Assembly (NCBI GenBank): GCA_964036295.1 | Contig: OZ038463.1 | Span: 19,269,069 to 19,333,068, forward strand | DNA from: Plumapathes pennacea | Lineage: Eukaryota > Cnidaria > Anthozoa > Antipatharia > Myriopathidae | Reading direction: 5' to 3' | DNA length: 64,000 nucleotides | Shown: positions 1-13,832 of the stretch, in pieces | How positions within the stretch are numbered: position 1 is the stretch's first letter | Layout of the letters: the number at the start of each line of letters is the position of its first letter | Notes under the pieces: generated by a model | Databases searched by the model: none | What the model saw: only the letters and a program-made list of their open reading frames with translations | What the model was told of the DNA's origin: nothing | Translations under genes and position numbers: made by a program

Positions 1-300
1 TTCACAAATAAAATAAGAGAAGAATCAAGTTTGATGCCAGACTGGTCTTGGGCTGACACAAGTGACTTATAAAATAATGCACACATATGAAAATTTCACT
101 TTGATTTTGCGATTGAAGAAATTATTGTGAAATTAATGTCTCACAATATAAAAATCAAAATTAAATCAAAACTGAAGTGACCTACAGTAGATTTATTTTG
201 GCAAATTGCAAAATTAAAGTGTCATGAAATATGCACCCCCTTCCCCCCCCCCCCCCCCCCCCCCCCCCAAAAAAAGTCAAATAGTCATGGGTCTCAAAAA

Positions 301-690
301 ATTCATGCAATACATAGAGATTACTTCATGGAAAGTGCGCATGTACGGTTTTTATTCACGAGTTGTGAAGTATCATAAAACGAACGAGCGAGGCTTTGCG
401 AGCGAGTGAGTTTTATGATACGAAACAACGAGTGAATAAAAACTGTACAAAGCACTTTCCATGATGTTTTCTGTTTATTATATACATACTGAGACATTTA
501 TGATGGGACTGGGAAACCCTTTAAACGTAGTGAAAAATCGTCGTTCGCAGCTTGTGATTGGACGAACGATTTTTTTCACGTGTGAAAAGCATCGTTCGCG
601 GCCTCTCATTGGCTAGAACTCATTTGCGTACGAAATTTTACGATATGGCTTTTTCGTGAGTATGTCTCAGTATGTATATAATAAAGTATA
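301..690. mobile_element. Composite MITE: hairpin plus TIR element (copy 1)
   Basis: Positions 301-478 form an imperfect palindrome (CATGGAAAGTGCGCATGTAC against GTACAAAGCACTTTCCATG, with TTTTATTCACGAGTTG arms). Immediately after, 479-684 is bounded by inverted ends TATATACATACTGAGACAT and its complement. A second copy of the whole unit occurs at 38240-38783, so this is a repeated element and not local coincidence. Confidence 0.75.
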
Positions 691-1050
691 TACAATAATA
701 GATGAGTTACAGTACAGCCTTGTTGTATCAAGGTGTAAACCATTTCTAGGAGGTTTGTTTAAACAAGACATTTCTGGAAGTCAGTGAAATATTGCATATG
801 CATTGTAGTCATTATCATTAACAAACTGATGATTACACAAGTTTGTTTATATAAGCTCTGTACTATAAATCAAAATGGTCTTCAAAAACCACTGTGAAGG
901 TTGATGATAATGCATTAGTGTGCATCTGTGGTTCATTATGTCATTCTGGGATTGAGTTTTGGGACTACAGTTCTGCCAGATTTTTACTGCTCCTCTGCCT
1001 CAGCCCAAATCCCCAGGAGACAAGGGGTGGACTACCTGTTTGATTTCGCA

Positions 1051-1520
1051 TTAAAGTGCACATAAGCCCAAAAATGATATCTTCACAATCGATTCTACAT
1101 AAAGTAAATAGTTGACTATTAGATTATTTCTGTGTTTCAACATTGCACCTATAAGTTATATTATAGAGGTTTATATTTTGAATATGGTAATGACGTGACG
1201 TCAAAGGAGTAATTCAATGTTATTTCTTTCTCTTTGTGATTGGAACTGTTTCCAGATTCATACAAAGTATTTGGTAAAATCATTTACACAGGATTAAAAT
1301 ATAAAATGGACGTTGATAAAATGTCAATTATCTCTGCCAACAAGATTTTGTATAATAAATTGTTCCTTCTTTGACATCACGTCATTACCATATTCAAAAT
1401 ATAAACCTTTATAACTCAAAGGCGCAGCGTTAAAATGCAGACTTATTCTAATAGTCAACATATTTCCGTCATGTAGATTCGATTGTAAAGATATCATTTT
1501 TGGGCTTATGTGCACTTTAA
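1051..1520. mobile_element. Long fold-back element with TTAA ends
   Basis: The two arms (about 1051-1207 and 1367-1520) are inverted copies. Both contain AGTGCACATAAGCCC, then AAAATGATATCTT, and later a stretch around ATTTTGAATATGGTAATGACG. Each arm abuts TTAA (1051-1054 and 1517-1520), the target duplication used by piggyBac-type transposons. No transposase is present, so it is non-autonomous. Confidence 0.7.
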
Positions 1521-2469
1521 GTGTTGCGTGAAAACTGAAGAAATTTACAAAGTATTTTGTTGTGAAGTTCATTGTGCCATTTTTAATAAAGCATTCACCC
1601 ACTTACAGTATCTGGAGCATTTTATAAACAAAACCCACAAATATATTACGATCATATTAGTTCAGCATAGAACTGCTGAATACAAATTTACTTTGTAAAA
1701 TTTGCTTGTGCCTGGGCAGAACAGTAGACACAGTTTGACAGATCCATGTGTGTAATAGCAAAACTTGTGAACCAGTCAATAAGCACTGGACTTATACAAA
1801 TACTAAATAAATAACTGTAGCATGTAAAAACTGTTGCACCAAAAACAATACATTAGCCAATGCAGTAATGTCTGAGGCTAGTCATCCAGTGACAAAACAA
1901 TCATTTTGTGGAAACTGAAGATTGCTTGATGCATAGGTTGAAAAATGACACCAGATCACAGTCCGGTCACCTTCCCTTTCTCTACAAGATCACATATTAT
2001 GCAAGTGAAATGGATGAGAAAACAGGCTAGAGGCCAAGCATTGCTCATCCACCCTTTGACAGTTGGTTAAATTGCTTTCGTTTCACTTGCACATAATTTT
2101 ACAATCTCCTTGGAGAGAAAGGGGAGTGGGGGCAGAGCAACAGAATGGTTGCACAGTTGCTTTTGCAAATATTGTGTTTTGTTTCAAAAGATGTATCTTT
2201 CAACATGTACATGTGCATATTAATGGTTATAAATAATTATGGCCCATCAAATATTTCCTCCTGCACGTGATTGGTAGAATCGTGACATGTGACCGAATAA
2301 CGTCCGCTCAGCAAATAACCCCTGCCTGGCGAACTATTGCCGTTTATTGACAATATCCGAGCACAGTTTTATATATTAATCACGAAAAACCATACGAGAT
2401 AACTACCAAGGAGGACATCAATTCATTTGTCGAAAAAGCAGTTCCAGAAAGCACCAAAGAGCTTCACAG

Positions 2470-2640
2470 TCCTTGTGCCACTATTTGCACTGTGAGAGGA
2501 AATAGTTGATGGATAATAAAGACAATAAACTACTTTTGGCTTCTGTTCGCTTCTCAGAACAGATAATATCCTCGGACAATTATCCGTGCATCTTTCCTCG
2601 CCAAAAGTAGTTTATTGTTTATTTATTATAGCCAATACAT
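2470..2640. repeat. Imperfect inverted repeat
   Basis: The segment AATAAACTACTTTTGGC near 2525-2542 is inverted at about 2602-2619 (GCCAAAAGTAGTTTATT), with a loop of about 60 bases. It looks like another fold-back element. Confidence 0.55.
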
Positions 2641-3531
2641 GGGTCTTAAACATATTGGCTTTAAAATTAGTAGTATGCAGTGCTCTGCAGTGCTCTTGTT
2701 AAATACCTGCAGTATTCATAACTCCATGCAAATTTGGGAAAGTCAGCTCAACAGTATTTATAATGATTATTAATACTCTTGATAATAAGAGTAATAGTAA
2801 TAGTAATATTAATCAATTTCATTACAAATTTTGTTTAACAAATGATAAAATACTACTATATGCTTCCAAGAATCTTCAGCTGGAGATCAAATATTTTTTT
2901 TTTGATATCATAGCATCTAGTGGGGTAAGGTTATTGTTGAATACATGTATATTATTTTTGCTAAATTGTGGCAGTAGTTTTATCTACTGCAGCATGAGTC
3001 ATTTTACACTTAACAGTGGGATACTAGAGTACATATATACCATACATATGCATTGGCACAACATTGAAACATACTGTAAATAATGTGGGCTCATAAAACA
3101 ATGCTAATAATTTCAAACTTTGTACAGATTTTGGATCAAAATATTATTTGACATCCAGGCAATATTATTACTATAAAATTATTTTGTAGTTTCAACTTGA
3201 AAACTTGAACATAAGTTATAATAAATTTAAATTTCACTGGACGTCAATTTTGCAAAATAATTAGTATGCAGCACATAACCATATAAATAGAATAATTTGC
3301 ACCTAGATTTTGCGAATTACAAATAATATACTATTATGCGGTATGGGTAATATGAACACAAGAGCAAAAAGTATTGGCCACTGTGGAAAGAAAACAAACT
3401 TTGATTTTGATCATGTACATATCTTTATACGTTTCACAATCCTCTGTTCTTGTTTCCAAAGTGGCAAATATTTAGCAATACAGGTGTAATTGCATTGAGG
3501 TGCTATGTATGGACGTGGTGCCTGCCGTGTC

Positions 3532-6500
3532 CTATGGGGGAGTCCTGAGAGCTCTTGGCATGTTCATATATCTGTCAAAACTGTTTGATGGAGACACTGA
3601 ACCATAACCTGTGAAGGAAAGAAATTTGATGGTCTCATTTTAACTCAATCTTGCTACCAAAAGTCAGTCCCACACCAACTCCTAAGCACTCTGCCCTTCA
3701 ACCAAGTCTGTTTTACATTCCTAGCCTGAAACTCCTGTCTGCACATTTGTCAAGGTTGGCATCTTTGCTGTACAATATGGCTGGAAAATAGAAGTCCATT
3801 GTTTGATCTGTGTGACTAGGACTGTATTTAAAAGAATTACCTAATGTTATCATACTCACCACTTGTTAGCTGGGATTTGTCAGTTTTGAAAGTATCCTCA
3901 AACTGTTGCCTCTCTCTGTCCTGTTATTTCAAAAGAATGTCACACAGTAATATCAGTGAGCCAGCTGGAGTGAAGACTGAAAATAAGGCCAGGGTCTGGG
4001 TCCCAATCGGTTGGTTGAACAGTGGAACCTCCATTAAGGAGACACCCTCAGGACAAGGAAAAATGTCCCTTGAATGGAGGTAATCATTAGAAGGATTATA
4101 TAAGCGTTTCCTTTTCTTGGGACAAGGAGAAGTGTCCCCTTAAAGGAAGTGTCCCCTTAATGGAGGTGTCCCAAAGTAGAGGTTCCACAGACTGTAATCA
4201 ATAGCTGGATGGGCTGTGGGTGTATCAGGTCTTTATCAGCTATTAGAGAGCTTAAGCACCAGGACGGGAGAGGACGGCAACATCGGTGAAACAATAAAAC
4301 TTATTGCAGAAGACAAAAGGCACACATGAATATGTGAAATTGACATGATCTCGGGTTGTCATGCTCTCGCGTACGACTCCAAATTCTTCTTTTTTATGCT
4401 GTTATCAGGACGTGGACGACATTTTGAGAAATTACGACAATCGTTCTTCTTAGTAGGAGATGATGACAGCAATAAAACTTTGGCAAAAACGGAACAAATT
4501 TGAGCAAACTAAGAATAGGCAAAATTACAAAGACATAAGGATTACAGAGACACTCTTTTCCTGGTTCCTTGTGTTGCTGTCGCCGTCCTAGTTTGCTTAA
4601 GCTCCCTATTATCCAAAGAAAAAAGTTCTGACTATTGTAGATCAGTGGATGGACGAGTTTCAATAGCCTACGTGTAGCTGTTAACCCACCTCGGGACTCA
4701 GAAGGGAATGAGTCCCGAGTAGGCCACAGCTTCAATGAGATGAGGCATGAATGTGGGAGACTTGGATGAGTTTGTGGGAGAGTGAGAGAAAAAGACTGGA
4801 TATCAGAGACTGCAGCCAAGGACAGAAGAATTGGTGGGTCTGCTGTAACTACCAGATCCTATGTGAAATTTCACCCAATTTCACATATATGGTAAATCAG
4901 ATGGGCTTTACATAGTATTTCACATAACCATGTGAAATGGGCCTCCCCTATTCACAGGGTAGAGGCAAATTGGGCAGCTTTTTTCACAGTGCAAGAAGAT
5001 TTCACAGATTTTTCACATGCTGGGGTCTAGTAGTGATTGAAAAACCTGTGAAAATGTCTTGGCCTATGAAACCTGTGAAATTTGCTTCTACCATGTGAAT
5101 AGGGGAAGCCCATTTCACATGGTTATGGGAAATATTGTGTGTGAAAACCCTATGAAAATCATGATTTATTACCATGTGAAACTGGGTCAAATTTCACACG
5201 GTTTTTACGGTTGAGCTAACCTAAGGTTAATCAAATTCTTTCTCTTGCATTTTTGGTCAACAAACTGCAGAATGTTGATCAAGACAAGCTAAAGAGTTTG
5301 TTCTTGCTCAAAACATAGCTCAATGGAGTCATTTTGTGAGCAAACACTTGTATTTGTAGGCCTAAAAATGACAAGTTTAGTCTTATCTTGGGGTTAGTCA
5401 AACCGGTCTTTGAACAACCAGGCCAAGTAGTGCAAGTCTATTGGGGGATAGCAGAAGTATATGTACTGTACCTTTCCAGAGCTGAGTTCAGCAACTGTGG
5501 CCAGTATCTGCTCTCTGGCTCCTTTTTGTGTGACCCCCAAATCAAGTAGATCCCCATCGTTAAGTGTCAAGAATGCTTCCATGTCAATCTAAATCAAAGG
5601 CAATCCTTTTGGTTTATGTATACAGCCATGCAACTCTCTCTAAGATGGACAACCTCAGGACCAGCTCCAACTGTCCGTTTTAGAGAGGTGTCCATTTTAA
5701 ATCAAGTTCAGTTAGAGTAAATGACTGATGAAACGGCAGAGACCGCTCCTACCAGGTGTCCGTCTTAGAGGTGTCTGTCTTAGAGACGTGTCCGTCTTAG
5801 AAAGTGTCCGTTAAGAGGGAGTTCAATGTACTAGCATTAGAAGGGCAAAGTTACATTACACCAGCACTCTACCGACAACTGATTGACGTAAAATCATCAT
5901 TATACCAACTTAATTTACCAGACTCTTCTTGCAAGAGCTGTTTCTCTGGTCACACACATACCTCTTGTTCTTCAAATATTGGGTTGTACTTCTCCAAAGA
6001 AAGCTGTTCTAAAATTTCTGGCAAACTCTCTACAAAGCAAACATTATTTTATACATCAGCCTTTTTTAAGCAAAGTCATAATCTGCATACATATAACACA
6101 TAATATTATACGTAAAAATGACTTTCGAGACAAAAAGAGGTACCAGTACCTACAATCATGGTCAAAATTAGTTGGGACGATGCTTACTGAATAGGATGCA
6201 TAAACAACTTTATCCTAAGACTGTGTGTGTGTATTTTGTACTGAAATAAAACATTAACATCAGAGGTAACCACAATGTCCCCTCTCCCCCAAAATCAATG
6301 TTGGTGTGAGTTGGTAAATGTTCTGGTACTGTGTGCAACTTATATTCCAACTTTGCTCTGGGGAGGGGGGAAATTGGTATTGTCCCAACACTTTTGACCA
6401 GGGTTGTATGTACAAGTATCTTAAAGTTCTAACTTTCAAAATTCATACTTTATGATATGATTCTGGTGAGAAACGAGAACTGGAAAAGAACATTGAAGTT

Positions 6501-9500
6501 GATCACTCTTGGGAGTAAAAGAATTAAAGTGCAAGAGTTGGCAGGTCTGCTTTTACTACATGTAAATTTCCAAGTTACTGCTCATTGAATCACTGAGTGT
6601 TGGTACAGTACCTTCATTTCCATAATCCTTGCTGCTATCCATGGAATGTTGGTAATGCAATCTGCCAGTAGATCCAGGTGAGTGTAAACTACTGGCTGAT
6701 GCTGGACTCCTTTGGTTGGATCTGGGTACAATGGAGGAGGACGATACCAAGGTGGGGGAGGGGCTGAAGAAGTCACGCCCTGACCTTTGCCGAAGGGAAG
6801 AATTGGCTGCTGACCCAGTGGGCAAAAATATATCTGTAGCAGTTGTGCTGGAAGCCTTCAGGGTCCTGCAAAACAAAAACAAAATAAAAATTAGATTAAG
6901 AAAAATTATACCTTGCTCTAGTAGTGCTTGACATTACAGTTGTCAGCTATGCCTGGGGCAACCAAATTTTGGTTGGGCTGCGTAAATTCAGGGCGGAGCA
7001 ACCAGAACTATAAAACATCCATTGCTTGAAGTAAATCTACAGTCCAAAGGGCAACCTTAAATGTCAAGCACTGTCATGTGGGAGATTGATGTGAGCTTGT
7101 GAGAGATAAGGATGCAGGAGATGCAGTGCTGCATTCATGCATGTAAAGATTGCAAACTAAATAACATAAAAGTTTGAGTCATACTTTGAACCCGAGTTAG
7201 ATGACGTAGCACTTGCTGATGAATAGGAAGAGTCAGGGCTTCCAGTGAAGCTGTGGCCTCTGGAGGATCCTCGTGAAGACAAGCTTTCTCTCCTTCTGTT
7301 CGCTATGTTTCCACTCACACTACTCTGTAAATGACCATACAAGCCAAGGTGTGAATAGTTTTGCACCATAACCTGACAGATAATTATAATAATCTGTTGG
7401 CGAAAGTCTCCACTTGGTATATACACACTATATTTCCATTTTTCAAATAACCACTTAACATCAAAGAGAGAATTTACTACACAGTTCCACTGGCCCTGTT
7501 TTGCTCAGAGTGATATTTTTATGTCATGTTACAGTACATCTTTAGGATTTTAATAATTCACTTTTAGTCAGATCAGTTATTGTTCAATTTCTACTGGTAT
7601 TTTACAGCGATACTTGTATTTGACATTGTGTTACACTCAGTACATCATTTTTATGTTTGGGTCCTAATTTACTGTCTTTTAAAATATTGTTGGGTCCACA
7701 ATATTAGTATTGTTATTTAATGAATTGCCTCCTAAATAAAGTTCCTCATTATCCTCTACAAATTTAATATGTAGAACAACAAACTACCATAAACTGATGG
7801 ACAGAATTCCATAAAAAGACTATGCTGCGAAAGCCATTCTATTTTAGCAATGATGTGTACTTTAGATTTCAGGTAAATAAAGAAAGGCAGTTTATTACAA
7901 TGTTATCCAGGCTGCCCAGATGGTATCTTTCAGATACACCAGGGATGGTTTTACCATTGATACAAAGGCTTGGAACCTGTACAGCAAAAGTTATTAGAGT
8001 TTTAGTGAACATACTATAATAAAGAATGCATAAGAGCACATTACTTTATTTTATGCACATGCATCCATTTGTGTAAAAGTTAAAATTTTAATTATTGAAA
8101 TAGTTTATATTATCATAAAGCACATTGAAAGTGACCTTTGCAGTTTAAGAAGCTATATTGCGAAGATAGCCCAGAAAAAAAAGGGGGGGGGGGGGGGGGA
8201 TTTTTTCCCAGACAGCAATTAGCCACAAACAGAACTATGTGGGTAACTAAAAATTCATCTATTACAGTAAAATAGCAACACACATGCACAACAATAATTA
8301 AAGCTGCACAAACAAGGTACAGTGCAGGTTACCTGCAAGAAATTAATAAAAGCTTCCATTTATCTTCAGCTGAGCAAAGCGAAGTATAGTGAAAGCTTGG
8401 GATGATGAATGATTTCCCAAATTTCACAGCAACAGATCATTAGTGTAAATTATGTGAAGGTGATTTGTATAAAAGGCATTTGTGTGAGGAATGCTAGTAT
8501 ATGAGAAGCAAACAGAGCCAAGAGAGTCATGGTGATCATTCTTATACTGGAATGGACATGTTTAGATTTTGCTCTTGCTAATATTATTGTTTAAGCTCAG
8601 CTGTGTACAAGCGTGTGAGAGGTTCTTTAACCCTTTCACCCCCAAACTCAAAATACAGATTCTCCCAACAGTTTAAGAAAAAAATGTGTGAGTGATGTAA
8701 TGAGAGTTGATAGTTTAGGCAGCAACAACGTATCAAGTAGCAAATTCTCCATACTGTATGATATATCTCTGGCAAGAGACTGAAGGAGAAAATTAAAGTT
8801 GATCATTCTTGGGAGTGAAATCATTAATAGCATCTGCTAGACCTGCACCACAAGTTTGCCTGTCTTTCAATGTTGGTGTGAGCTGGGTATTCAAGAATAC
8901 TACTATTGTGTGTTTTGGTGAAAGACAGACATATTTAATCTAATGCCTTCAGAAACACTTTAGTACATGCTCTTTATCATTTGTACTTTAGAATATCATG
9001 GTAGATTTTGCATTGGGTATTTACCGGTAGGTTTGTCACATCTACATCTGGACTCGACTGTTCACGCTGCTGGACTCTTGTAAGTTCAAATGTAGCAGTA
9101 CGTATGGATGGTGGAACAACTGGCGTGATGACATCATCAGGTAGCTGAGCTCTCTGGGAACCTGCAGCCTATATAATGTAAAATAATGGTTTATTTATCT
9201 TCGGCTGAGTGAGCGAAACGTAATGAAAGAGACGATAAATAGTTTCTCCAATTCCCAAGCACAAGGATAGAATGTGAAGTAGTGCATGGGATTGTAAATA
9301 TGGTGAGCTGTGAAGAGGTATGCATTGTAGATGTTTGAAGAGTTATTGTTTATGTTCAGGGTGTGGAAAGTGTGCATATGGAAGGATGCTAGTATATAAC
9401 AGGTGAACAAGGAGAAGAGATTCATTGTGGTCTACTTCTCGAGCGGACATCTTTCATTTAGTTTTTTCCTTGACCTCAATGGAATGTATTGTGAATAAAT

Positions 9501-12500
9501 GGGCTAGGCTTTGCGTCTGCTAGACCCGCACCGCAATATTGTGTGGCAGTTCTTGGTGTGGGATATTCGAGAATGATAAAAATATACCAATGACAAGGTG
9601 TAATGTACATGTGTACAAGACGTGTAATATTTCTTGTATCAGAAGCAAGTTCATTCTATACTTACCAATGCCTTTGGCCTTCTTAGATTGTGACCATTGA
9701 CTTTGATAGCAGAGTCTAACACTATGAGAGAACAAGACAGTGAAATAGAATATGTCACAAACTGATATTTAAGCAGACTTACGGTTCTTTGGCATAAAAA
9801 AAAGGAAAGACCAACTTATTTGTACCTTTGAATCTCAGTGAATGACTTCAGAATAGAATATTGATGCGAGTTTATGGCAGATTAATTGAGGTCAACAACA
9901 TTGCACTGGGGTAGAGCAATACATCAATAATTTATCTAATTTGAGCAGGATTGTGGTTCATCTCTAGCTGCTCTACTTACCAGATGTTAAAGATCTCTTG
10001 GAGACCATTAAGTCAGTCTCCCCAGTTACCACTCCCTGCTCATATCTGTATGCTAGCTCTTCCGGTGTCAAGACCTCACACACATGAGAAGCCATGCCTG
10101 GTTCCAGAACCCTAAGCTTTGTACGACGAATATTTCGGAATCTGCCTGACACCTTTGACCACCAAGTCTGCAGAAACAGGAATACAAAAAACATCAGTAA
10201 AATGAGTAAATGATATTTGATATCAGTATAATCAAATCCATAAGTGATACAAACATATATCTGGGGTGTGAGTTTGTTTGCACTGGATGTGGCCAAAGCT
10301 GATCTAACTGCCTGAGCCACTGCAGCAATGAACTCGGGCGAGGGCTCCAAAACCCTGCAAGATTCAGGTGACCTTCCCTTGGACACCGGACGACACAGGG
10401 AACGCCGTTTCTTGACTGTTACAGGTTTGCTGAGGCATGGCACCAAGAACAACAAGCAACAGGCAGCGAGCTAAGCAATGGCCTGAGTAGGAATGAACCA
10501 ACTCCCTCAAATGCAGGCCTGGGAACCCCCCTAACATGATGGAGGAGACCCTGGCCAGCACTGTCTCAAGTTTAACTTAGTCTAAATTTCATTTACCCCA
10601 TGACACTTAATATCAGCATAATCAAATGCTGTCTGGAGTGTGAGTTTGTTTGTTTGTTGAGGCAAAATTTCTGTGGTGATTCCTCCACTCTGAATAGGTA
10701 GGTGCAAGGCTGAAAAAAAATCTTTCTCTTACACAAAAAGAAGTAAAAACAAACGTATTTCTGATCCAGTAAGAAAATAATACCTGTCCAAAATGGCGTA
10801 CCTGTTCCCGTAAAAGTTTAGTAAGTGATAACTGCAATGGGCCAACTTGTTAAGGTATCACCCCACCCCACCCCACCCCTCCAAGACGGCCACTGTTAAA
10901 AAGTTATGGTGATAAAGGAATACATGATCACAATGAATCCAGTCCCAACACATCATGCATCATCCAATAACACTTAACATCAACTATACATATGTACAGT
11001 ATGGACATTCAAATATCTCTATTGTTACCTTGTGGTAAGTTTCTGTGACATCACTGTGAAAGAAAGGAAGAGTAAAATTAATATAAATTTTATTATAATT
11101 ATTTCAACACCAATTTGTTTCCAACAAGATAAGTCAAATGATGCAAAATAGCTAATGTGTTACCCCTTTTCAAAAAGGATAACCACCAAGACAAGGCTAA
11201 TTATCACCCTGTGTCGCTACTGCCCTGCATATCAAAGATCTGTGAAAAGGTCGTTTTCAGAAAACTTACCCTGTGTCGCTACTGCCCTGCATATCAAAGA
11301 TCTGTGAAAAGGTCGTTTTCAGAAAACTTTACAAATTTCTCAATGAAACAGGTTTTTTCTACCATTTTCAATCAGGTTTCCGCCCAGGCGACTCAACTGT
11401 TATGCAGTTGATTTATATAGTACAAAAAATATATAGCTACTTGGAAGAGGGTCACGAGATCAGCTTGATAAGCTTCGTGCTTTTGGAACAAATGTTAAGA
11501 ATAAATATTGTTTAAATAAAATAAAATAAAACGATGCATTTAAGTAACTATGTAGTAAGACATCGTCTTTTTACCTCTCATACCCATTTGCCTTGTTCTG
11601 CTTTGAAGTAGGTATTGGATACGATGAATAATTTTTCCTGGTATCTGACAATGATGACAGACTGAGATCTACAAAAAGAGAAATGAAAACTATTTTACAT
11701 CATTGACAGAATGCATTTCCACCTCTTTTCGTTATAATTCAACCCTTCATAATGAGGGATGTCACAATCTATGCAAGAAAATAATTTATAAAATAACTAT
11801 GATACTATGTGCATTCTAATTGGCTAAATAACCGTGTAAGATGAGAGTATATTACACACTGACGTGACGCGTGATGTATTTCATTGACTAATTATTTTAT
11901 AAAAGAAATATATAACATGTTTCTGTGCAATAGAGCCTCATCTAAACACTTGGGAAGTTGGGAGAACACTCGAGTAGCGGGAAACCACTCGGCGGCCTCA
12001 TGATTTCCCTACGCTACCCTCGTGCTCTCCCAACTTCCTGCATATTTAGATGTGGCTATATTACACGGTGATGCGTTATATATGTGTGTAGTGCTGTTGG
12101 AGAACTGATAGTTTGACCAGCTTTGAACTCTGGTAGAGAACCATGGCAAAAGTTCAACTTTGTTCACGCATCATTACAACATGACCAAGGTGCAAGATGC
12201 CTTACTTGTGTCAGATAAAGGTGGTGTCTGCATACTGGCCGATGCTACCAGCCTCAAAATTTCTGTGTCTCCTGCAGGAAAAAAAACCTTCACTTAGTGG
12301 TGGAATAAAAATAATGTCAAATGCTGCAGGAAATATCTCTCTTACCAATGATAGATGCCATGTCAAATGCAGTACATCCATTTGCGGCCCGGATTCTCAC
12401 ATCAGCTCCAGAATCTATAAGCAGCTTGACTACTGATTTGTGTCTGGAATTTAAAATGACAGTCATTGATATTTTATTATTAATTGACAACACATAGTTG

Positions 12501-13782
12501 TAATAAATATCGTAGTGTGGTAACTATAATTTAGAGCTATAAAGTTGACTTCAGCTAAAATTCAAACCGACACCTTTTTTTTAGCAATTTTAAGTCACAA
12601 CTTATAATCCAAAGAAAATTTCTAACTACAAGGTCAAAAATCCTTGAAACACCCAGATGATAAAATTGCTATAATTTATAAATTACTATGATACTACGCA
12701 CATCTGATTGGCTAAAAAACCATGTTAGATGAGAGTATAACACTCTGCCATGTATTTTACTGATGGCCTCATGGTTTCACTATACTACTCTCGTGTTCTC
12801 CTAACTTCCCAAAAGTTTAGATGAAGCTATATTACACGGGAACATGTTATATATTTCTGAAATTGTGCACAGTCACCCTCTGTGCTGGCAATATTGGTTA
12901 AAACTTAGGAAATCTCCCTCACTTGCCTGTAGTATGTTGCTTGCATTAGGGCCGTCCACCCACTGATCTTCTCCTGATAGTCAATGTCTGACTTGTGATC
13001 AATCAACAGTTGAGCCACTGAAAAGTGTCCACGCATTGCAGCATACATGAGAGGAGTTGCACCCTCATCATCTACAACGAAAAAGAACCAAGCCAATAAT
13101 GATAATACCAGTTATAATAACAATAGCTATCTATCTTTGGCTAAAGGAAGTGAAATAGATGATAACTAATTTCTTAAATTCAAGAGCAACAGATAATTAG
13201 CATAAGTGTGTGGGAAGGTTTTTCATAAAGGTATTTGTGTGAAGGAATATAAGTACATGTAGCTCTAGCAGAGTCATTGTGGCCTTCAACCTCAAGTGGG
13301 CACATTGATATATTTTCTTTTCTTTTTTTGATTTTGGCTTTCAAGCCAAAGAGTGGCAGTACTATCAAATAAAATAATACAGGTGTTTTGCTAATGAATG
13401 GGACAACCTTATGGGCTATGGGACAAGCTTAGCTGATACATTGTTCAGGTTAAAGACCTTGAATGGTAGGGATAATTTGCATCATTTTGAGGGGGTGAAT
13501 TCCTGTAAACTAATCAACCTTGGCTGGCCTCTTGCCATTTCTAATATCTGTCAGTAGGACTGTAGTCCTTGGACTTGATGACAAACCTCTTGCATTCACT
13601 AATTGATCTCCATCCCCCCCTTGTAGCAATGACTTCAGACCTTGCACATCCCCTAAAATAATGAGAAAATACACTGATTATCAAAATAATCTGGTACATG
13701 TGAATACTGCTGCACCATAATAAACGAAACTTGCTGGTGGAAAACTATTCTGCAGGTCAACAACAACAACAACAACAACAAC

Positions 13783-13832
<50 letters not shown>

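Larger units (their letters stand above)
1..3531. other. Gene-free left flank made of repeat relics
   Basis: No open frame here looks like a protein and no splice-linked exons were found. The stretch holds a C homopolymer near 245-268, a hairpin at about 301-478, a TIR element at 479-684, a large fold-back element at 1051-1520, and an inverted repeat centred near 2550 with arms around TAAACTACTTTTGGC. The ANKS6 3' UTR should extend leftwards from 3531 by an unknown amount. Confidence 0.6.

Noticed and set aside
4394-4819. 141-codon minus-strand frame
   Set aside because: Composition and context do not resemble a protein. It lies in ANKS6 intron 15, among repeat relics.
12905-12926. GT donor a few bases downstream for ANKS6 exon 4
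   Set aside because: It shifts the frame and meets a stop in the next exon; the GC donor does not.
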